From Pelobates cultripes (lineage: Eukaryota; Chordata; Amphibia; Anura; Pelobatidae): DNA of 64,000 bases. The notes beneath the pieces are model-generated. The model was not told the origin of the DNA. It worked only from the letters and a program-made list of their open reading frames with translations, and did no database searches. Below, one piece after another: positions 1 through 11,876 of the stretch; the first letter of the stretch is position 1, and each line of letters opens with the position of its first letter. The position numbers and the translations under genes were made by a program. The stretch spans positions 100,882,360-100,946,359 of the forward strand of contig OW240917.1 of the NCBI GenBank assembly GCA_933207985.1, read 5' to 3'.

Positions 1-1840
1 TGTGCGGCTTGTCTCCGGCCCCTTAAAGTGATAGTACCATGTTTTACCTGTGAACTGGTACTCTATTTATATACTGCCCTTTTTTGTTCCCTAGCCTATC
101 AGCTCTCTCTTGGCCCTATTTATACCTCCCTCTTACATCACTTCCTTGCCCTGTCATGGTTTATTGTAGCCCGAGAGTGCCTTCGGTTAACTTGTCTTTT
201 CCTGGTATCTAACTTTGGCTTGTCCCTGAATTTCCGTATTTCTGGCTTCCGTGAGCTTTGGCTTTGTCGTTTATCCGTACTTCTCCTATCCTGACCTTGG
301 CTCGTCTAAACATTCTGTTTTTTTTCCTATTTTCTCTTCACGTTAAGTCCGGCCACTTTAAGGACCGGTAATACGTCTAGCTAAGTTGTCTTTTAGTTAG
401 CGTGTTGGGGGAGTTATACCTTGACACACATATTGACATTGCTGATATTTTTCGTCACCCTCCTTTTTACTTACCATTTAGAAGCAGGAGTGTGACTTCC
501 CTGGGGTCCAGTGAAGACCAGGCTGGCCAGGTACATGGCAAGTGCTTCAGTCGGAAGCTCTGACATCACTTCCCCCCAACACTGTCAGGAGGGAATTGAG
601 ATATGATACTCGCAGCACTCAGGCTATAGCAGAAATCTAAAGAAGTTCTACTGAGATCTCTGTCAAACCAGTTCAGTTTTTTTTGTTTGTTTTTTTCGAT
701 TGAATGTATTTAAAAATATTTAATCTTCCAAAATAAATTGTTTCTTCACTTCTTTTACCATTTTAGTCAGTCTCATACTATAAATTCTTGTCCCTGTTTT
801 ACTGGTCGACATTCTGCTGCAGAAATCAAAATAATTTATATCACGTTTTTCTTAGGCTGTGCTTTTGTGACATTGTCCTAAATTTGAATTTAACGTTGAA
901 TATTTTATCTAGGGTTATTGTTTTTCATTTTGTCCTTCATATTCCTTAGAAATAATAACCTTGCCATTTGCCCTTGATGTGTCTTTCTGTGATTAGTAAG
1001 TGTTAAATTATGTGCTAGCTATTTTATTGTAGTTAATCCTTAAGGTGTAATTGTATTTCTGATTAACATGCTCTTATCTTTCTATAACTTAAATTGGAAG
1101 AGTTCTCTATAACTCATCAAGGGTCTGTTCATCAGCACCAAATGTCACATCTCATACTGTCAAAACTGCATTTAACTGACAGATTCCTAAATCAGAATAA
1201 GGCATTATAATATTTTGCATGTACTTAGGATGACATGTCCTTGACTGGTGCCATTTTTCTTACCAAACAGTATTCAATTGAACTGTTACTGGGTTGTTGA
1301 GAACAATGCACAGCACAGAAAATATGAGAACAACAACAAATATGTATAACCTTATAATAAAACAATGTTTATGACATTTTAGAACAAGCAATTTAATAGT
1401 AACATAACACATTTACTGTTCTTTTTTAATCTCAGAAAAATGCCTTACAAATATTTGTACAAGGTCAAAATTCAACTTCTTTGCCCTAAAGCATGCGTTT
1501 TTACAATTCTAATTAAGAATGTAAAAATGTTCAGAAGTAGCTGAATATTAGATTTCCTTCATTGTAGAAACTGCATTATGGATCCACGATGCTGATGGTC
1601 ATCGGTATTGAAAGAGTTGACAAAGTACTATTTACATTTTCCAAGTGGCTTATTCAATAACCATCAAATTGGCTGGCAAAAAATAAGCAGTCAATATTTG
1701 ATTTAAGCTGGTGCTTTTTTTTTTCTTCAATTCTACCATAATTTAGTATATAACTAACAGCAAAAATGAAGAGGAAAATAGTTAGGTTTAATTAAAAAGA
1801 AAATTCAGTTAATTTGAACTAGATTTTAACAAATGTTAAA
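1..1840. other. Unclassified sequence, no gene seen
   Basis: I recognise no coding region, RNA gene or element boundary here. The short open frames lack family motifs and look like chance. Positions 1-600 are moderately GC-balanced and have the feel of a dispersed repeat; the rest is AT-rich with short homopolymer runs. Confidence 0.5.
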
Positions 1841-2026
1841 AGTATCATGATGTCAGTGGTCTGGTTGGGAAGGGGTGCTGCCCAGTGCAACAGCCCTATA
1901 GGGTGAAACCCAGAATGCAAAGAAACCAACACACACAAATCAAGGCAAAAAAAAAGTGCATTCATATATACAAGAAAGATAGTAAAATAAAATACAAACA
2001 CAGATAACTGAATGTAGGAGAAAGGC

Positions 2027-2250
2027 CTCTAGATACAGGGAACGCAAGCAGGGCCTCTGGATTCAGGGAATGAAAGCAGGGTCTCTGAATGCAGGGAATG
2101 AAAGCAGGGTTTCTGGATGCAGGGAATGAAAGCAGAGTCTCTGGATGCAGGGAATGAAAGCAGGGCCTCTGGATACAGGAAATGAAAGCAGGGTCTCTGG
2201 ATGCAGGGAATGAAAGCAGGGTCTCTGGATGCAGGGAACTCAGGAAAGGC
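2027..2250. repeat. 28-bp minisatellite, 8 copies
   Basis: Eight head-to-tail units of exactly 28 bp begin at 2027, 2055, 2083, 2111, 2139, 2167, 2195 and 2223. The core reads CTCTGGATGCAGGGAATGAA followed by AGCAGGGY. Units differ at one to four positions; the last one decays into GGAACTCAGG. Because 28 is not a multiple of three and the unit has no stop on the minus strand, long minus-strand open frames appear here with a 28-residue periodicity. They are artefacts, not genes. Confidence 0.92.
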
Positions 2251-3258
2251 TGCTGGGTACAGGGTAGCAGCCAGCTCAGGTAGACAGCCAGCAAACACAG
2301 GAACTCAGGACAAAAGGACCAGACCAACAACAACATTAACATTAATGAACTGGCAAACAAGAAGGAGTGAGGCTGAACTAAATAGGGAGATGTTAACTAT
2401 AAAGTAAGACCAGCTGGGAACAGAGCACGATCTCAGTCTGGGTGCAGCAACCTGCAAAAGCACCACAGACCGGCGGTGGCACTGTGAGGTACTGCACCAG
2501 ACAGAAAAACAGAATTGTGACACATAAATTGCTGCCCAAGTAATTTTATTACATGACAGGAGGCTTCGTATTTTGCATAACTCTCTTTACTAAACTCTAT
2601 AGCAGTAAAAAAAAAAGGATAGTAAGAACCAATCAAAAAACAGTAGGAGGTATGGTATTCCCAGTGAACAGGCTCCTCCCCTTCTTTCTTTACTGCTCCA
2701 TCAGCAGACAGGTCAGAATATTGAGCTCCTCATATTTATTCATGTTTACATATTTATTATACTTATATTCCTTGTAATTTATTGCTTGTTCTGTTTATCA
2801 GTTGTTTAACTGTCATTCCTATATGCCTGGTTAACTTTTCTACTCAGGATTTTTCCTGAGGCCCCTTCACATATACCTATATGTATTATGGGCACTCTGC
2901 TCCCACCCCACGGTTTCATTTACACCGGGTGATTACAAAGTTTTTTTTCCCCCCTTCCACCGCTGGGAACTTAGTCCTACAGTGCCCTTGCCCCCCCCCG
3001 GCCGCCTAACCACGCGTTTTCACGCTTCGGCCGCCGGATCTACTTTCCCACACTTTCGAGACCCGCGGCCGCCATTTTGGAGCTTCACCCACTCGGTCTG
3101 ACGCTGTTGGAGATCTACACCTGCTTGGTCCCTTAAGGTAAGCATTGTTTTATTCTAACATCTTGTTTGCATATTCTTATTTCAATCCACCTGTGCCACA
3201 ACTCAGTTGGTCACTCATATCCCCTTACTGTTTCAGATTCCACTATCAACTCACACTA

Positions 3259-4819
3259 CAGGGAGTGCAGAATTATTAGGCAAATGAGTATTTTGACCAC
3301 ATCATCCTCTTTATGCATGTTGTCTTACTCCAAGCTGTATAGGCTCGAAAGCCTACTACCAATTAAGCATATTAGGTGATGTGCATCTCTGTAATGAGAA
3401 GGGTGTGGTCTAATGACATCAACACCCTATATCAGGTGTGCATAATTATAAGGCAACTTCCTTTCCTTTGGCAAAATGGGTCAAAAGAAGGACTTGACAG
3501 GCTCAGAAAAGTCAAAAATAGTGAGATATCTTGCAGAGGGATGCAGCACTCTTAAAATTGCAAAGCTTCTGAAGCGTGATCATCGCACAATCAAGCGTTT
3601 CATTCAAAATAGTCAACAGGGTCGCAAGAAGCGTGTAGAAAAACCAAGGCGCAAAATAACTGCCCATAAACTGAGAAAAGTCAAGCGTGCAGCTGCCACG
3701 ATGCCACTTGCCACCAGTTTGCCCATATTTCAGAGCTGCAACATCACTGGAGTGCCCAAAAGCACAAGGTGTGCAATACTCAGAGACATGGCCAAGGTAA
3801 GAAAGGCTGAAAGACGACCACCACTGAACAAGACGCACAAGCTGAAACGTCAAGACTGGGCCAAGAAATATCTCAAGACTGATTTTTCTAAGGTTTTATG
3901 GACTGATGAAATGAGAGTGAGTCTTGATGGACCAGATGGATGGGCCCGTGGCTGGATTGGTAAAGGGCAGAGAGCTCCAGTCCCACTCAGACGCCAGCAA
4001 GGTGGAGGTGGAGTACTGGTTTGGGCTGGTATCATCAAAGATGAGCTTGTGGGGCCTTTTCGGGTTGAGGATGGAGTCAAGCTCAACTCCCAGTCCCACT
4101 GCCAGTTCCTGGAAGACACCTTCTTCAAGCAGTGGTACAGGAAGAAGTCTGCATCCTTCAAGAAAACATGATTTTCATGCAGGACAATGCTCCATCACAC
4201 GCGTCCAAGTACTCCACAGCGTGGCTGGCAAGAAAGGGTATAAAAGAAGAAAATCTAATGACATGGCCTCCTTGTTCACCTGATCTGAACCCCATTGAGA
4301 ACCTGTGGTCCATCATCAAATGTGAGATTTACAAGGAGGGAAAACAGTACACCTCTCCGAACAGTGTCTGGGAGGCTGTGGTTGCTGCTGCACGCAATGT
4401 TGATGGTGAACAGATCAAAACACTGACAGAATCCATGGATGGCAGGCTTTTGAGTGTCCTTGCAAAGAAAGGTGGCTATATTGGTCACTGATTTGTTTTT
4501 GTTTGGTTTTTGAATGTCAGAAATGTATATTTGTGAATGTTGAGATGTTATATTGGTTTCACTGGTAATAATAAATAATTGAAATGGGTATATATTTGTT
4601 TTTTGTTAAGTTGCCTAATAATTATGCACAGTAATAGTCACCTGCACACACAGATATCCCTCTAACATAGCTATAAATAAAAACAAACTAAAAACTACTT
4701 CCAAAAATATTCAGCTTTGATATTAATGAGTTTTTTGGGTTCATTGAGAACATGGTTGTTGTTCAATAATAAAATTAATCCTCAAAAATACAACTTGCCT
4801 AATAATTCTGCACTCCCTG
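3259..4819 (+). mobile_element. Tc1/mariner transposon, DD37E type, TA-flanked
   Basis: A 1,561-bp element inserted at a TA dinucleotide (3257-3258 and 4820-4821). The ends are inverted and begin CAGGGAGTGCAGAATTATTA. A related inner copy of the end lies at about 3433-3457 on the left and 4608-4631 on the right, so the element has the IR/DR layout of many Tc1-like transposons, where transposase binds outer and inner direct repeats. Ends and gene are well preserved, which suggests a fairly recent insertion. It lies upstream of the DIRS-type recombinase frame that starts at 4984. Confidence 0.93.
3476..4491 (+). pseudogene. Tc1-like transposase, one frameshift
   Basis: The frame starts at the ATG at 3476. 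The N-terminal 110 or so residues form the bipartite helix-turn-helix region (GSEKSKIVRYLAEG, then KLLKRDHRTIKRFIQ) that binds the terminal repeats. The DDE catalytic domain follows: first aspartate in VLWTDEM (about 3896-3910), second in MQDNAPSH, glutamate in [11 protein letters not shown]. There are exactly 37 residues between the second D and the E, so the triad is DD37E rather than the usual DD34E. The frame breaks near 4163-4168 in an A-run, where one missing base gives a stop at 4169-4171; coding continues one frame over to the TGA at 4489-4491. Otherwise the gene is full length (about 338 codons). A nuclear cut-and-paste transposase; this copy should be inactive unless the frameshift is bypassed. 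Confidence 0.9.
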
Positions 4820-4983
4820 TACACTCATCCAGGCAGGGGTCCCCACAGAAAGTCTCCTGTTACTCCTGTGGTATATGTGCACTATAGGGCTCAATACCCT
4901 GTGCTGCCTTTCAGAGCTCTGCTGTTGCAATCTCTGCATACTGGAACATTACCCTACTGGGGTTAAAACTGGTACTGCCCCCT

Positions 4984-5534
4984 ATGGCAGAGTCAACCGT
5001 GGTTCCCGGACCTTCTAGCACTATCTTACGCAGTCCCGCTCTTACTGCCGTCCCACCCGACACTCCTTACGGATCCGAAGGGGAACCCTCACCCGCTAAT
5101 ATGGAAGAGAAACTCTCCTTGGTGGCTTGGACTCTTTCTGGGGTACCTGGCAAGTTGGCGAACTATCGCAGACTGCTAGGGACCTCTTATGGGATTCATG
5201 GGCACCGGGGACAAGATTATGCTACCTCTCTGCTTGGACATACTGGTCCGCTTGGTGCCTGGAACGGGACCTCGATCCTCTTACGGCACCTATTCCCACC
5301 ATCCTGAATTTCCTGTTGTCACTTTTTGCAACAGGAAAATCTTATAGAACTATTAATGTAGTTCGATCTGTGATCTCAGCTGCACATACCCCTATCCAAG
5401 GGATTCCGGTGGGTAAGGATCCTATGGTATGTCGATTACTGAGCGGCATGCGACTAAAACGGCCTCCGGCCCCCAAATACACCCACCTATGGGATGTGGA
5501 CCTCGTCCTCACCTTCTTAAGAGAATGGCCGCCT
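4984..5534 (+). pseudogene. DIRS-type tyrosine recombinase, N-terminal part
   Basis: The ATG at 4984 opens a frame whose beginning (SLVAWTLSG) matches the region before the core-binding domain of DIRS-type recombinases. A frameshift near 5125-5165 moves coding to the frame read from 5127, with WDSWAPGTRLCYLSAW, LNFLLSLFATGKSYRTIN and GMRLKRPPAPKYTHLWDVDL, the SAM-like core-binding domain of this family. Coding reaches LREWPP at 5534 and is cut by the LINE; it resumes at 11893. I see no reverse transcriptase next to it, so it is either a truncated DIRS element or a recombinase-only (Crypton-like) element. Confidence 0.75.
5519..5534. repeat. Target-site duplication, left copy
   Basis: AAGAGAATGGCCGCCT, identical to 11877-11892. 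The two copies flank the LINE at 5535-11876 and show insertion by target-primed reverse transcription. Confidence 0.95.
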
Positions 5535-5560
5535 CTTACCCCTACACAGGGGTAAGAGGC
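5531..5560. repeat. Perfect 13-bp inverted repeat at LINE 5' junction
   Basis: Left arm GCCTCTTACCCCT (5531-5543), loop ACAC, right arm AGGGGTAAGAGGC (5548-5560). The left arm straddles the junction: its first four bases belong to the target duplication. This could be a 5' hairpin of the element RNA or a fold-back made while insertion finished. Confidence 0.85.
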
Positions 5561-7035
5561 GACCTATAGCATCAATTTGGGTGGGAGGCCGAGGGGAGGT
5601 GACAGCGACTGAGACATCCCTCCGCATAGATCCGGCCTGATACTGTTTGGGACGCAAACATTGGGTTGATTAAAAGATACCCGGAAGGAATGGGACCTGA
5701 GGAACTGCTGATCCCCAAGATGAGGGAACCAAATCATCTTGGGGGTTGGAGGGGGATGTGTGCAGTTGTGCGGGGGTGGAGGTAGAGACCACAGCAGGGG
5801 GTGGGGAGGGGAAAAGGGGGAGAAGGAAAAGGAGAGGGGGGGGAGAAAAATTTTTTTTATGCAACTATAATTAATTGGCCAGGGGGGCCCAAATTCTCAG
5901 AGAGAAGGGAAACGAGGGGAAGATAGGCGTAGCAGAGCAGAATTACCAGATACGGGTAAAGTTAAGTGTGTTTAAAGATGTATATCATGGGGTGTAAAGA
6001 GTCCCAGAGGACGCACGATGGGAGCGAGACTAAACAAAGAATGTAATGTACCATGTGACATATGTTGATAAATGTTGATACTGCTTTGATTCACTTTGAC
6101 ACCCATAAATGAGATGCAACCAACTCGTCACCCACACGTGCAATAAGAAAACTGACTCAGAGCAGGGACCACCCACCATACCTAGTGTCACGACCACAAG
6201 AGAAGAGAGCAACCCACACACGTAGCAAGCACACGCCCGCAGACACAGGTACAGCTCACTGGAAATAACATGCGCCCCCCCCTCGCGCGGACGTGTAACA
6301 CCCCCTGCAGGGCACACTACCACGAAACATTCCCATATGGGACTCGCCCAGGTTCAGAGACCACGCGCAGATGGGAGTGACCCCAGACATGGCCTTTAGA
6401 CACTGAATAGACACACCACAACAGGCAACGTACTTTAACCATTGCCCACGCCCGACCATAACGTGACCTTACGGACCGCAATCTAATTAAGATTAGCAAG
6501 ACAAAAACATACAGCACAGACATAAGTGGGAAACGGAAATCTCATGAAGACTGCCACATACAACCTCGAAAACCTCAAAACCCACACACCTGTGTACCTG
6601 CAGGTAAATACAACGGCCAACACCAGGCCCACACCCCCAAAACCAGACCTGTGGATACTTAGACTACTGGGGGCGTTGACTCCGTGGCTGTCCTAGTATT
6701 AACTAGGGAACGGTACGGACTTGATACTCCACCCAGTTGCACAGGACCCCCTCATATTGAGGGATTAACTTTCAAAGGGACCACATTGGTGGGACCAGAC
6801 CCCTAGAGTTTTCCCGAGCTGAGCCAAAACCAGACAAAGGTTAAACCGACCAAGTAGAAGTCCCAAGGCACTGAAGGGGCACTGCACCAACTGAGCGAAC
6901 CCCGAACACCTCTCTTCCCTTTCTCCCACACCCCCCCCCCTTCCCTTACCCCAGGACGCGGGGTGTGCGGGGGAAACTGGGAGCGGGACCCGAGACACCA
7001 CACAACACTACCTCCAACATAACCCCGCTCACATC
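5561..7035 (+). other. LINE leader with G-rich tracts, no ORF1 recognised
   Basis: This region should hold the 5' UTR and ORF1. I find no coiled-coil or RRM-like frame in any plus-strand reading. 5755-5850 is strongly G-rich on the plus strand, with many runs of three or more Gs (runs of 5, 4, 4, 5 and 8), and could form G-quadruplexes. 6930-6955 is C-rich. Whether ORF1 was deleted or was never present in this subfamily cannot be told from one copy. Confidence 0.6.
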
Positions 7036-10000
7036 ATGACATACATTCCCACACCATTTCGCATCACGACCCAGAATTGCAGAGGCCTAAATACGGCCGA
7101 AAGACGCTCCCATCTTCTACGAGAACTCGCGCGAGAGCAGGTCTAAATTGCAATGCTGCAGGAAACACACCTTAAATCTACGGACACACACAGACTGAAA
7201 AGCAGACACTACCCAGTCAACTATCATAGCACACAGCCAACAACGCGTAAAGTAGGGGTAGCAATCCTCCTACACGCCAACCTACAATTCCAACTGACTG
7301 ACCAGCTATCCGACTCGAGCGGCAGATTTCTCTTCATTAAGGGCACAATTCTACAGAAAATATACACACTTGCTACAGTTTATGCGCCAAACGCAAAGCA
7401 AGCGACGTTCCTCCGCAACGATTTCACAGCTAGCCACCTTCACAGAAGGGACGCTTATTATGGGAGGGGACTTCAACGCTCCCCTGGACCCACTGTCAGA
7501 TTCCTCGACAGGACACAGTAGTATACCGCAAATGGCGATCCGGACTATACGGAAATCTCTCAGAGATCTGAGACTGGTGGACGCATGGAGGGCTCTGCAT
7601 CCAACGGACCGAGACTACACGCACTATTCCTTTATCCACAGGAGATACTCCCGCATCGACTACCTCCTCATTTAACAAGAGGGCCTGCAAAGACTCCAGA
7701 AAGCAGAAATACGCACTACTACGTGGTCAGACCACAGTGCTGTGACCATGCTCCTGGACTCCCCCATGTATAGACCCGCACGGACAGCCTGGACAATGAA
7801 CGAGTCACTACTATCCGACTTAGAGGTACAGACGCAATTAACGGAACACCTCAACAACTACTTTAACGAGAACAACACAGGGGATATATCACAGGTGACA
7901 CTATGGGAAGCCCACAAGACTGTGCTCAGAGGGCACTTTATAAGAATAGCATCTCAGAAAAAGAAAGAAGCACAACAACGCCTGAATGAACTCACCAAAC
8001 GCATAGCGCAACTAGAAACGCTCCATAAACGAACGCAATTGGAGATGCAATACCGTTCTCTTCTAGAAGCCAGAAACCAGCTGACGGAGCTGGTGGCCCG
8101 TAGACATCACAGGGCGACCCAGAGAAACAGAGCCTTCTATTACATCCATGCTAACAAGAGCGGAAGGCTACTGGCTCGCATGATCAAGAACCGACAGGCC
8201 AGAGCTCAGGTACACGAACTGAGGACAACCAAAGGCACGCTCACACAATTTCCGGAGGAAATAGCCGAGGAATTTCAAAAATATTATCAAACCCTGTACA
8301 ACATAGACCCCACGACAACAGGCGACCGTCAAGAAGACAGAATAGTGGCCACAACATGGTACCTCCAAAACTTTAGCCCAGAGCGGCGATCAAACAAGCA
8401 AAAACTGGGAAGGCCCCGGGCCCGGATGGTCTACCGGCAGGCTATTACAAAAAATTCGGCGAATTACTAGCCCCATACTTGACAGGAGCATTGAACCGAC
8501 TGCAGCAAGGAGACAAGTTTCATCAGGAAACTCTAGCATCAACGATTACAGTAATACCTAAACCCGGGAAAAATCCTGAAAACTGCGGGAATTATCGACC
8601 AATATCCCTCATCAACACAGATGTGACGTTATTCTCGAAAATCCTAGCTACTAGACTACAAAAATACATGCCACGCCTGGTACACCTAGACCAAACAGGA
8701 TTCATCCCGGGACGAGAGGCCAGGGACTGCACCCTTTGGGCGTTCGCCATCCAAAGCCTAGCGCTCAAAGAAAAAACGAACCTCTTAATGCTCTCCACGG
8801 ATGCTGAAAAAGCATTCGATCGGGTGACGTGGAGATTCATGATGGTGACTTTGGACAAAATGGGACTAAGAAAAAACATGCTCGCCTGGATAGAGGCACT
8901 TTACTCCGCCCCAAGCGCCAGAATACGGATAAATGGAGCACTCACAGACAGCCTCCATATATACAACGGCACCAGACAAGGCTGCCCGCTGTCACCACTC
9001 CTATTCGCCCTAACCCTGGAACCGTTCCTGGCTAAAGTACGACAAAAAACTGAAATCCAAGGATTCAAACATAAAAACCAAGAACACAAGGTAGCTGCAT
9101 ACGCAGACGACATGCTCTTTTTTGTAGACAACCCACTACACACGCTCCCAGCCTTGATGGAAGAATTTGAGACATACGGACTGATATCGGGTCTAAAATT
9201 AAACCTGACAAAATGCGAAATTCTAAACATTGCTTCGCCAATGGCCGTGCGGGAAGAAATCCGACGCAGATACCCTTTCCACTGGTGTACAGAACAAATG
9301 CGCTACCTAGGAATCTGGATACCTAGTAACCCAAAGGAATTATATTGCAGGAACTATACCCCCTTCCTCCACACAATCCTGATGGACCTCAGGAACTGGA
9401 ATTATGATTATATCTCCTGGCAGGGACGCATAACGGTAATTAAAATGAACATCCTGCCGCGGCTATTATACCACTTCAGCACTATTCCCTGGCACATACC
9501 ACCAGATTTCGGTAATAAAATATGTATGGAAAGGAGAGAGAGCACGCCTAAGGCATGATAAGCTATGCCTCCCAAAAATGTGGGGCGGGCTAGCTTTGCG
9601 GGCTAGCTTTGCCGGACCTACGAAAATACTACCATGCAACCGTACTCCAACGAATCTGTGAATGGCACACGGTGACAGCGACCAAACTATTGGTGACCCT
9701 AGACAGGGAGAGTACGAACAAGGCCCTATACACGTACATATGGCAAGGCCCGACAGACGCTAAACAACACCTGAGTAATGAATCCCCCATTATACAGACG
9801 CTGAAAACTTGGACAAATCTGAGGAAAAAACAACACTTGTCACTCCAACCAAGCCCTTTAATCTCACTGACACACAGCAAAGCGATAGGAGGCGTACTGC
9901 AGACAACTGCATGGCCCATAACATCTGAAGGAAATTTCATCCCCCTGAGAGGGGCACTGAATAACGCAGGACTGAAAACTCTACAAGAATGATCAACTAC

Positions 10001-10733
10001 AGAACAACACACGATGATGCATAGATACCACTATACACAACTAAGACACTTCTACCACAACCTGCCCAATAGAGAGGCAGTACACAGGGAAACGACGTGG
10101 TTTGAACATCTTTGCACCACTGATGCAGATGTACAAGGCAAAGTATCCAGCATATACCAGCAATTGATTACAGAAGACCATACAAGGAAGAATGCCTTTC
10201 AAAGACAATGGGAAGACCTCACTGGAAGAACCTACTCGGAAGCCCAATGGGGACAAATACTCATCCTCCAACACAAAAGCTCAATTAGCACCAGGTATCA
10301 AGAAGTAAATTACAAACTGATATCCCACTGGTACAGGACGCCTGCACTACTGCATAGAATATTCCCGGGAGTCCCAGAGACATGCTGGAGATGAGAAAAC
10401 CAAACGGGCACCCTCCGCCATCTCTGGTGGGATTGCGCCAAAATCAAACCATTCTGGACTGAAATAAAAAGGGAAATAGAGTCAATATTGGGGGATATAC
10501 CCGACCTCACCATAGAAATGGCACTTCTACACTACACCGAAAGCTTAATAAGCCAATACAAAAAAATCGATACTACGACACCTACTCAACGCGGCCAAGG
10601 CATTGATCCCAGCGAAATGGAAACAAACTCAGCCACCCACCAAGATGGAATGGCTCCAGAGGATAGAAGAAATACACACCGCAGAGGCGAGATACGCAGA
10701 CCTACTAGGAAGAAGCACTAAGCATGTCGAGCT
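7036..10733 (+). pseudogene. LINE ORF2: APE endonuclease, reverse transcriptase, CCHC knuckle
   Basis: The likely start is the ATG at 7036, just before TTQNCRGLN, the usual APE N-terminus. Endonuclease motifs in order: MLQETHL (about 7153), TVYAPN, GGDFNAPLDP, SRIDYLL and WSDHSAV (about 7730). Reverse transcriptase follows: APGPDG with PAGYYKKF, IPKPGKNP, YRPISLINTD, FDRVTW, GTRQGCPLSPLLFAL and the catalytic YADDM (about 9100). A thumb region (YLGIW) leads to a C-terminal C-x2-[C]-x8-H-x4-C knuckle at about 10383-10430, whose second cysteine codon is now TGA. Lesions seen: stop at 7144, frameshift near 7420, stop at 7673, frameshift near 8395, frameshift near 9535, stops at 9990 and 10392, frameshift near 10585. 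In an intact copy the protein nicks target DNA and primes cDNA synthesis there. Confidence 0.88.
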
Positions 10734-11876
10734 CTGACCGTGGTACACATATCTAGCACAAACCAGAACCTAGCAAAATCACACCGTGACCCGCAATACC
10801 TGGAGGCCCCCGCGCACCCCGGTGTCCACCTTAAACCATACACCCCCCCCTCCGTTTCCCTCCCCTCTCCCTTCTCGCTCATCCACTTTAAGGGAACCCC
10901 ACACATCACCCCCCTATAAAAAAGATACTCAAGGCGATAGAAGCCGAGAGGAACAGAAACGGACTAGGGACAAAAGGGTCACAAGATGAAAAAGCGTCAC
11001 GGACTGTTCCAGAAACACTAGCGTTACACGTGCCCAAGCGGAAAACAGAGAAGCCAGAAAGAGCTACACCCCTATGAGGGGCTAGCCCCCGCAATAGACC
11101 ACTCTAGATAACCAATAGAAAGCAAGAAGTCACACAAGAAAACGCGGATACATTAAGGCTATACAACACGACCAAACCTAATACATGACAAAGAGGGTAA
11201 CACAACAAATATAACACAAGAGAATGGATAGGAACACGGACCAAACGGGACTCTACACATACATAGATCACAGAAAAGGGAAGGGAAGGAAGGACAGAAG
11301 CAAAGTACACTCACCACTCCCCTCTGTGGACACCACAGATAGTCCCCATAACTCTTTACCGACCCACCAAGCTAACTACAACTGCATGAATACCCAATGT
11401 ATAACTCTCAGGCAAAAAGTTAACACACACAAATGTGATCCTATAAGTATGTTCAAAAAGCAAACCAAGCTAATATACACGCAACTTTCACCCAACCCTC
11501 GCCGACCCTTTCTCTTCTCTTCTGCATCCCAACTGTAATAAAACTTGTCAAAGCCAAATAATAACACCAGGGACCTGCAAGCCCAAAAGCTAATTGACCA
11601 CATTATTTCAAATCAATCTTCACAATGTCTAATAACAATTATCACTCATCTTGTACAAGCCGTAGCTAATATAACAAGGGACCTGCGAGTCCATCCACAT
11701 TCTGAGTTTGATATGATTCGCTTATCTAAAACACATGTTCGCATTTTCTATGATTGATATTCGCACATGTTGTGCATTTGTTATTGTATTTCATATGCCA
11801 ATAGATACCTGCGAGTATCACTGTTACCTATTTCCTTAATCTGCAAAACAAATAAAAAAAATCATATTTTAAAAAA
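10734..11876 (+). other. LINE 3' untranslated region and A-rich tail
   Basis: About 1.1 kb follow the end of ORF2. A C-rich tract lies at 10838-10875 (G-rich on the other strand, as in many L1 3' UTRs). An AATAAA-type signal sits at about 11537. The three CTGCR-loop hairpins (11570-11819) lie downstream of it, and the element ends in an A-rich tail. No credible coding. Confidence 0.7.
11570..11819 (+). promoter_or_regulatory. Three CTGC-loop hairpin motifs in LINE 3' end
   Basis: Three short motifs share the loop CTGCGA or CTGCAA between complementary arms. At 11570-11584 the arms are imperfect (GGGAC/GCCC). At 11678-11692 the arms are GGAC/GTCC. At 11804-11819 the arms are GATAC/GTATC, a different but still perfect stem. 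Stem sequence changes while pairing is kept. The same motif occurs four times in the LINE at 22522-25472. Function unknown; recognition by the element's own reverse transcriptase would be a reasonable role. Confidence 0.7.

Larger units (their letters stand above)
5535..11876 (+). mobile_element. L1/Tx1-type LINE, about 6.3 kb, full length or nearly so
   Basis: A non-LTR retrotransposon bounded by a perfect 16-bp target duplication and ending in an A-rich tail (about 11848-11878). It has a 1.5-kb leader without a recognisable ORF1, an ORF2 (7036-10733) with an apurinic-type endonuclease, a reverse transcriptase and a C-terminal CCHC-like knuckle, and a 1.1-kb 3' region. ORF2 carries several stops and frameshifts, so this copy is dead. 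The clade call rests on the order APE, RT, knuckle and on motif resemblance to amphibian L1/Tx1 elements. Confidence 0.9.

Noticed and set aside
1819..2360. Minus-strand open frames with 28-residue periodic sequence as a possible secreted repeat protein
   Set aside because: The periodicity is that of the underlying 28-bp minisatellite, and overlapping frames are open only because the unit lacks stops on that strand.
4984..5555. A host gene with an exon at 4984-5555 and a splice-like AAGGTAAG upstream (about 3134)
   Set aside because: The protein matches DIRS-type recombinases and continues after the LINE at 11893, so it is transposon-derived.
5755..5850. Promoter or CpG island of a host gene
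   Set aside because: The G-rich tract lies in the LINE leader and is not CpG-dense; no downstream host exon is seen.
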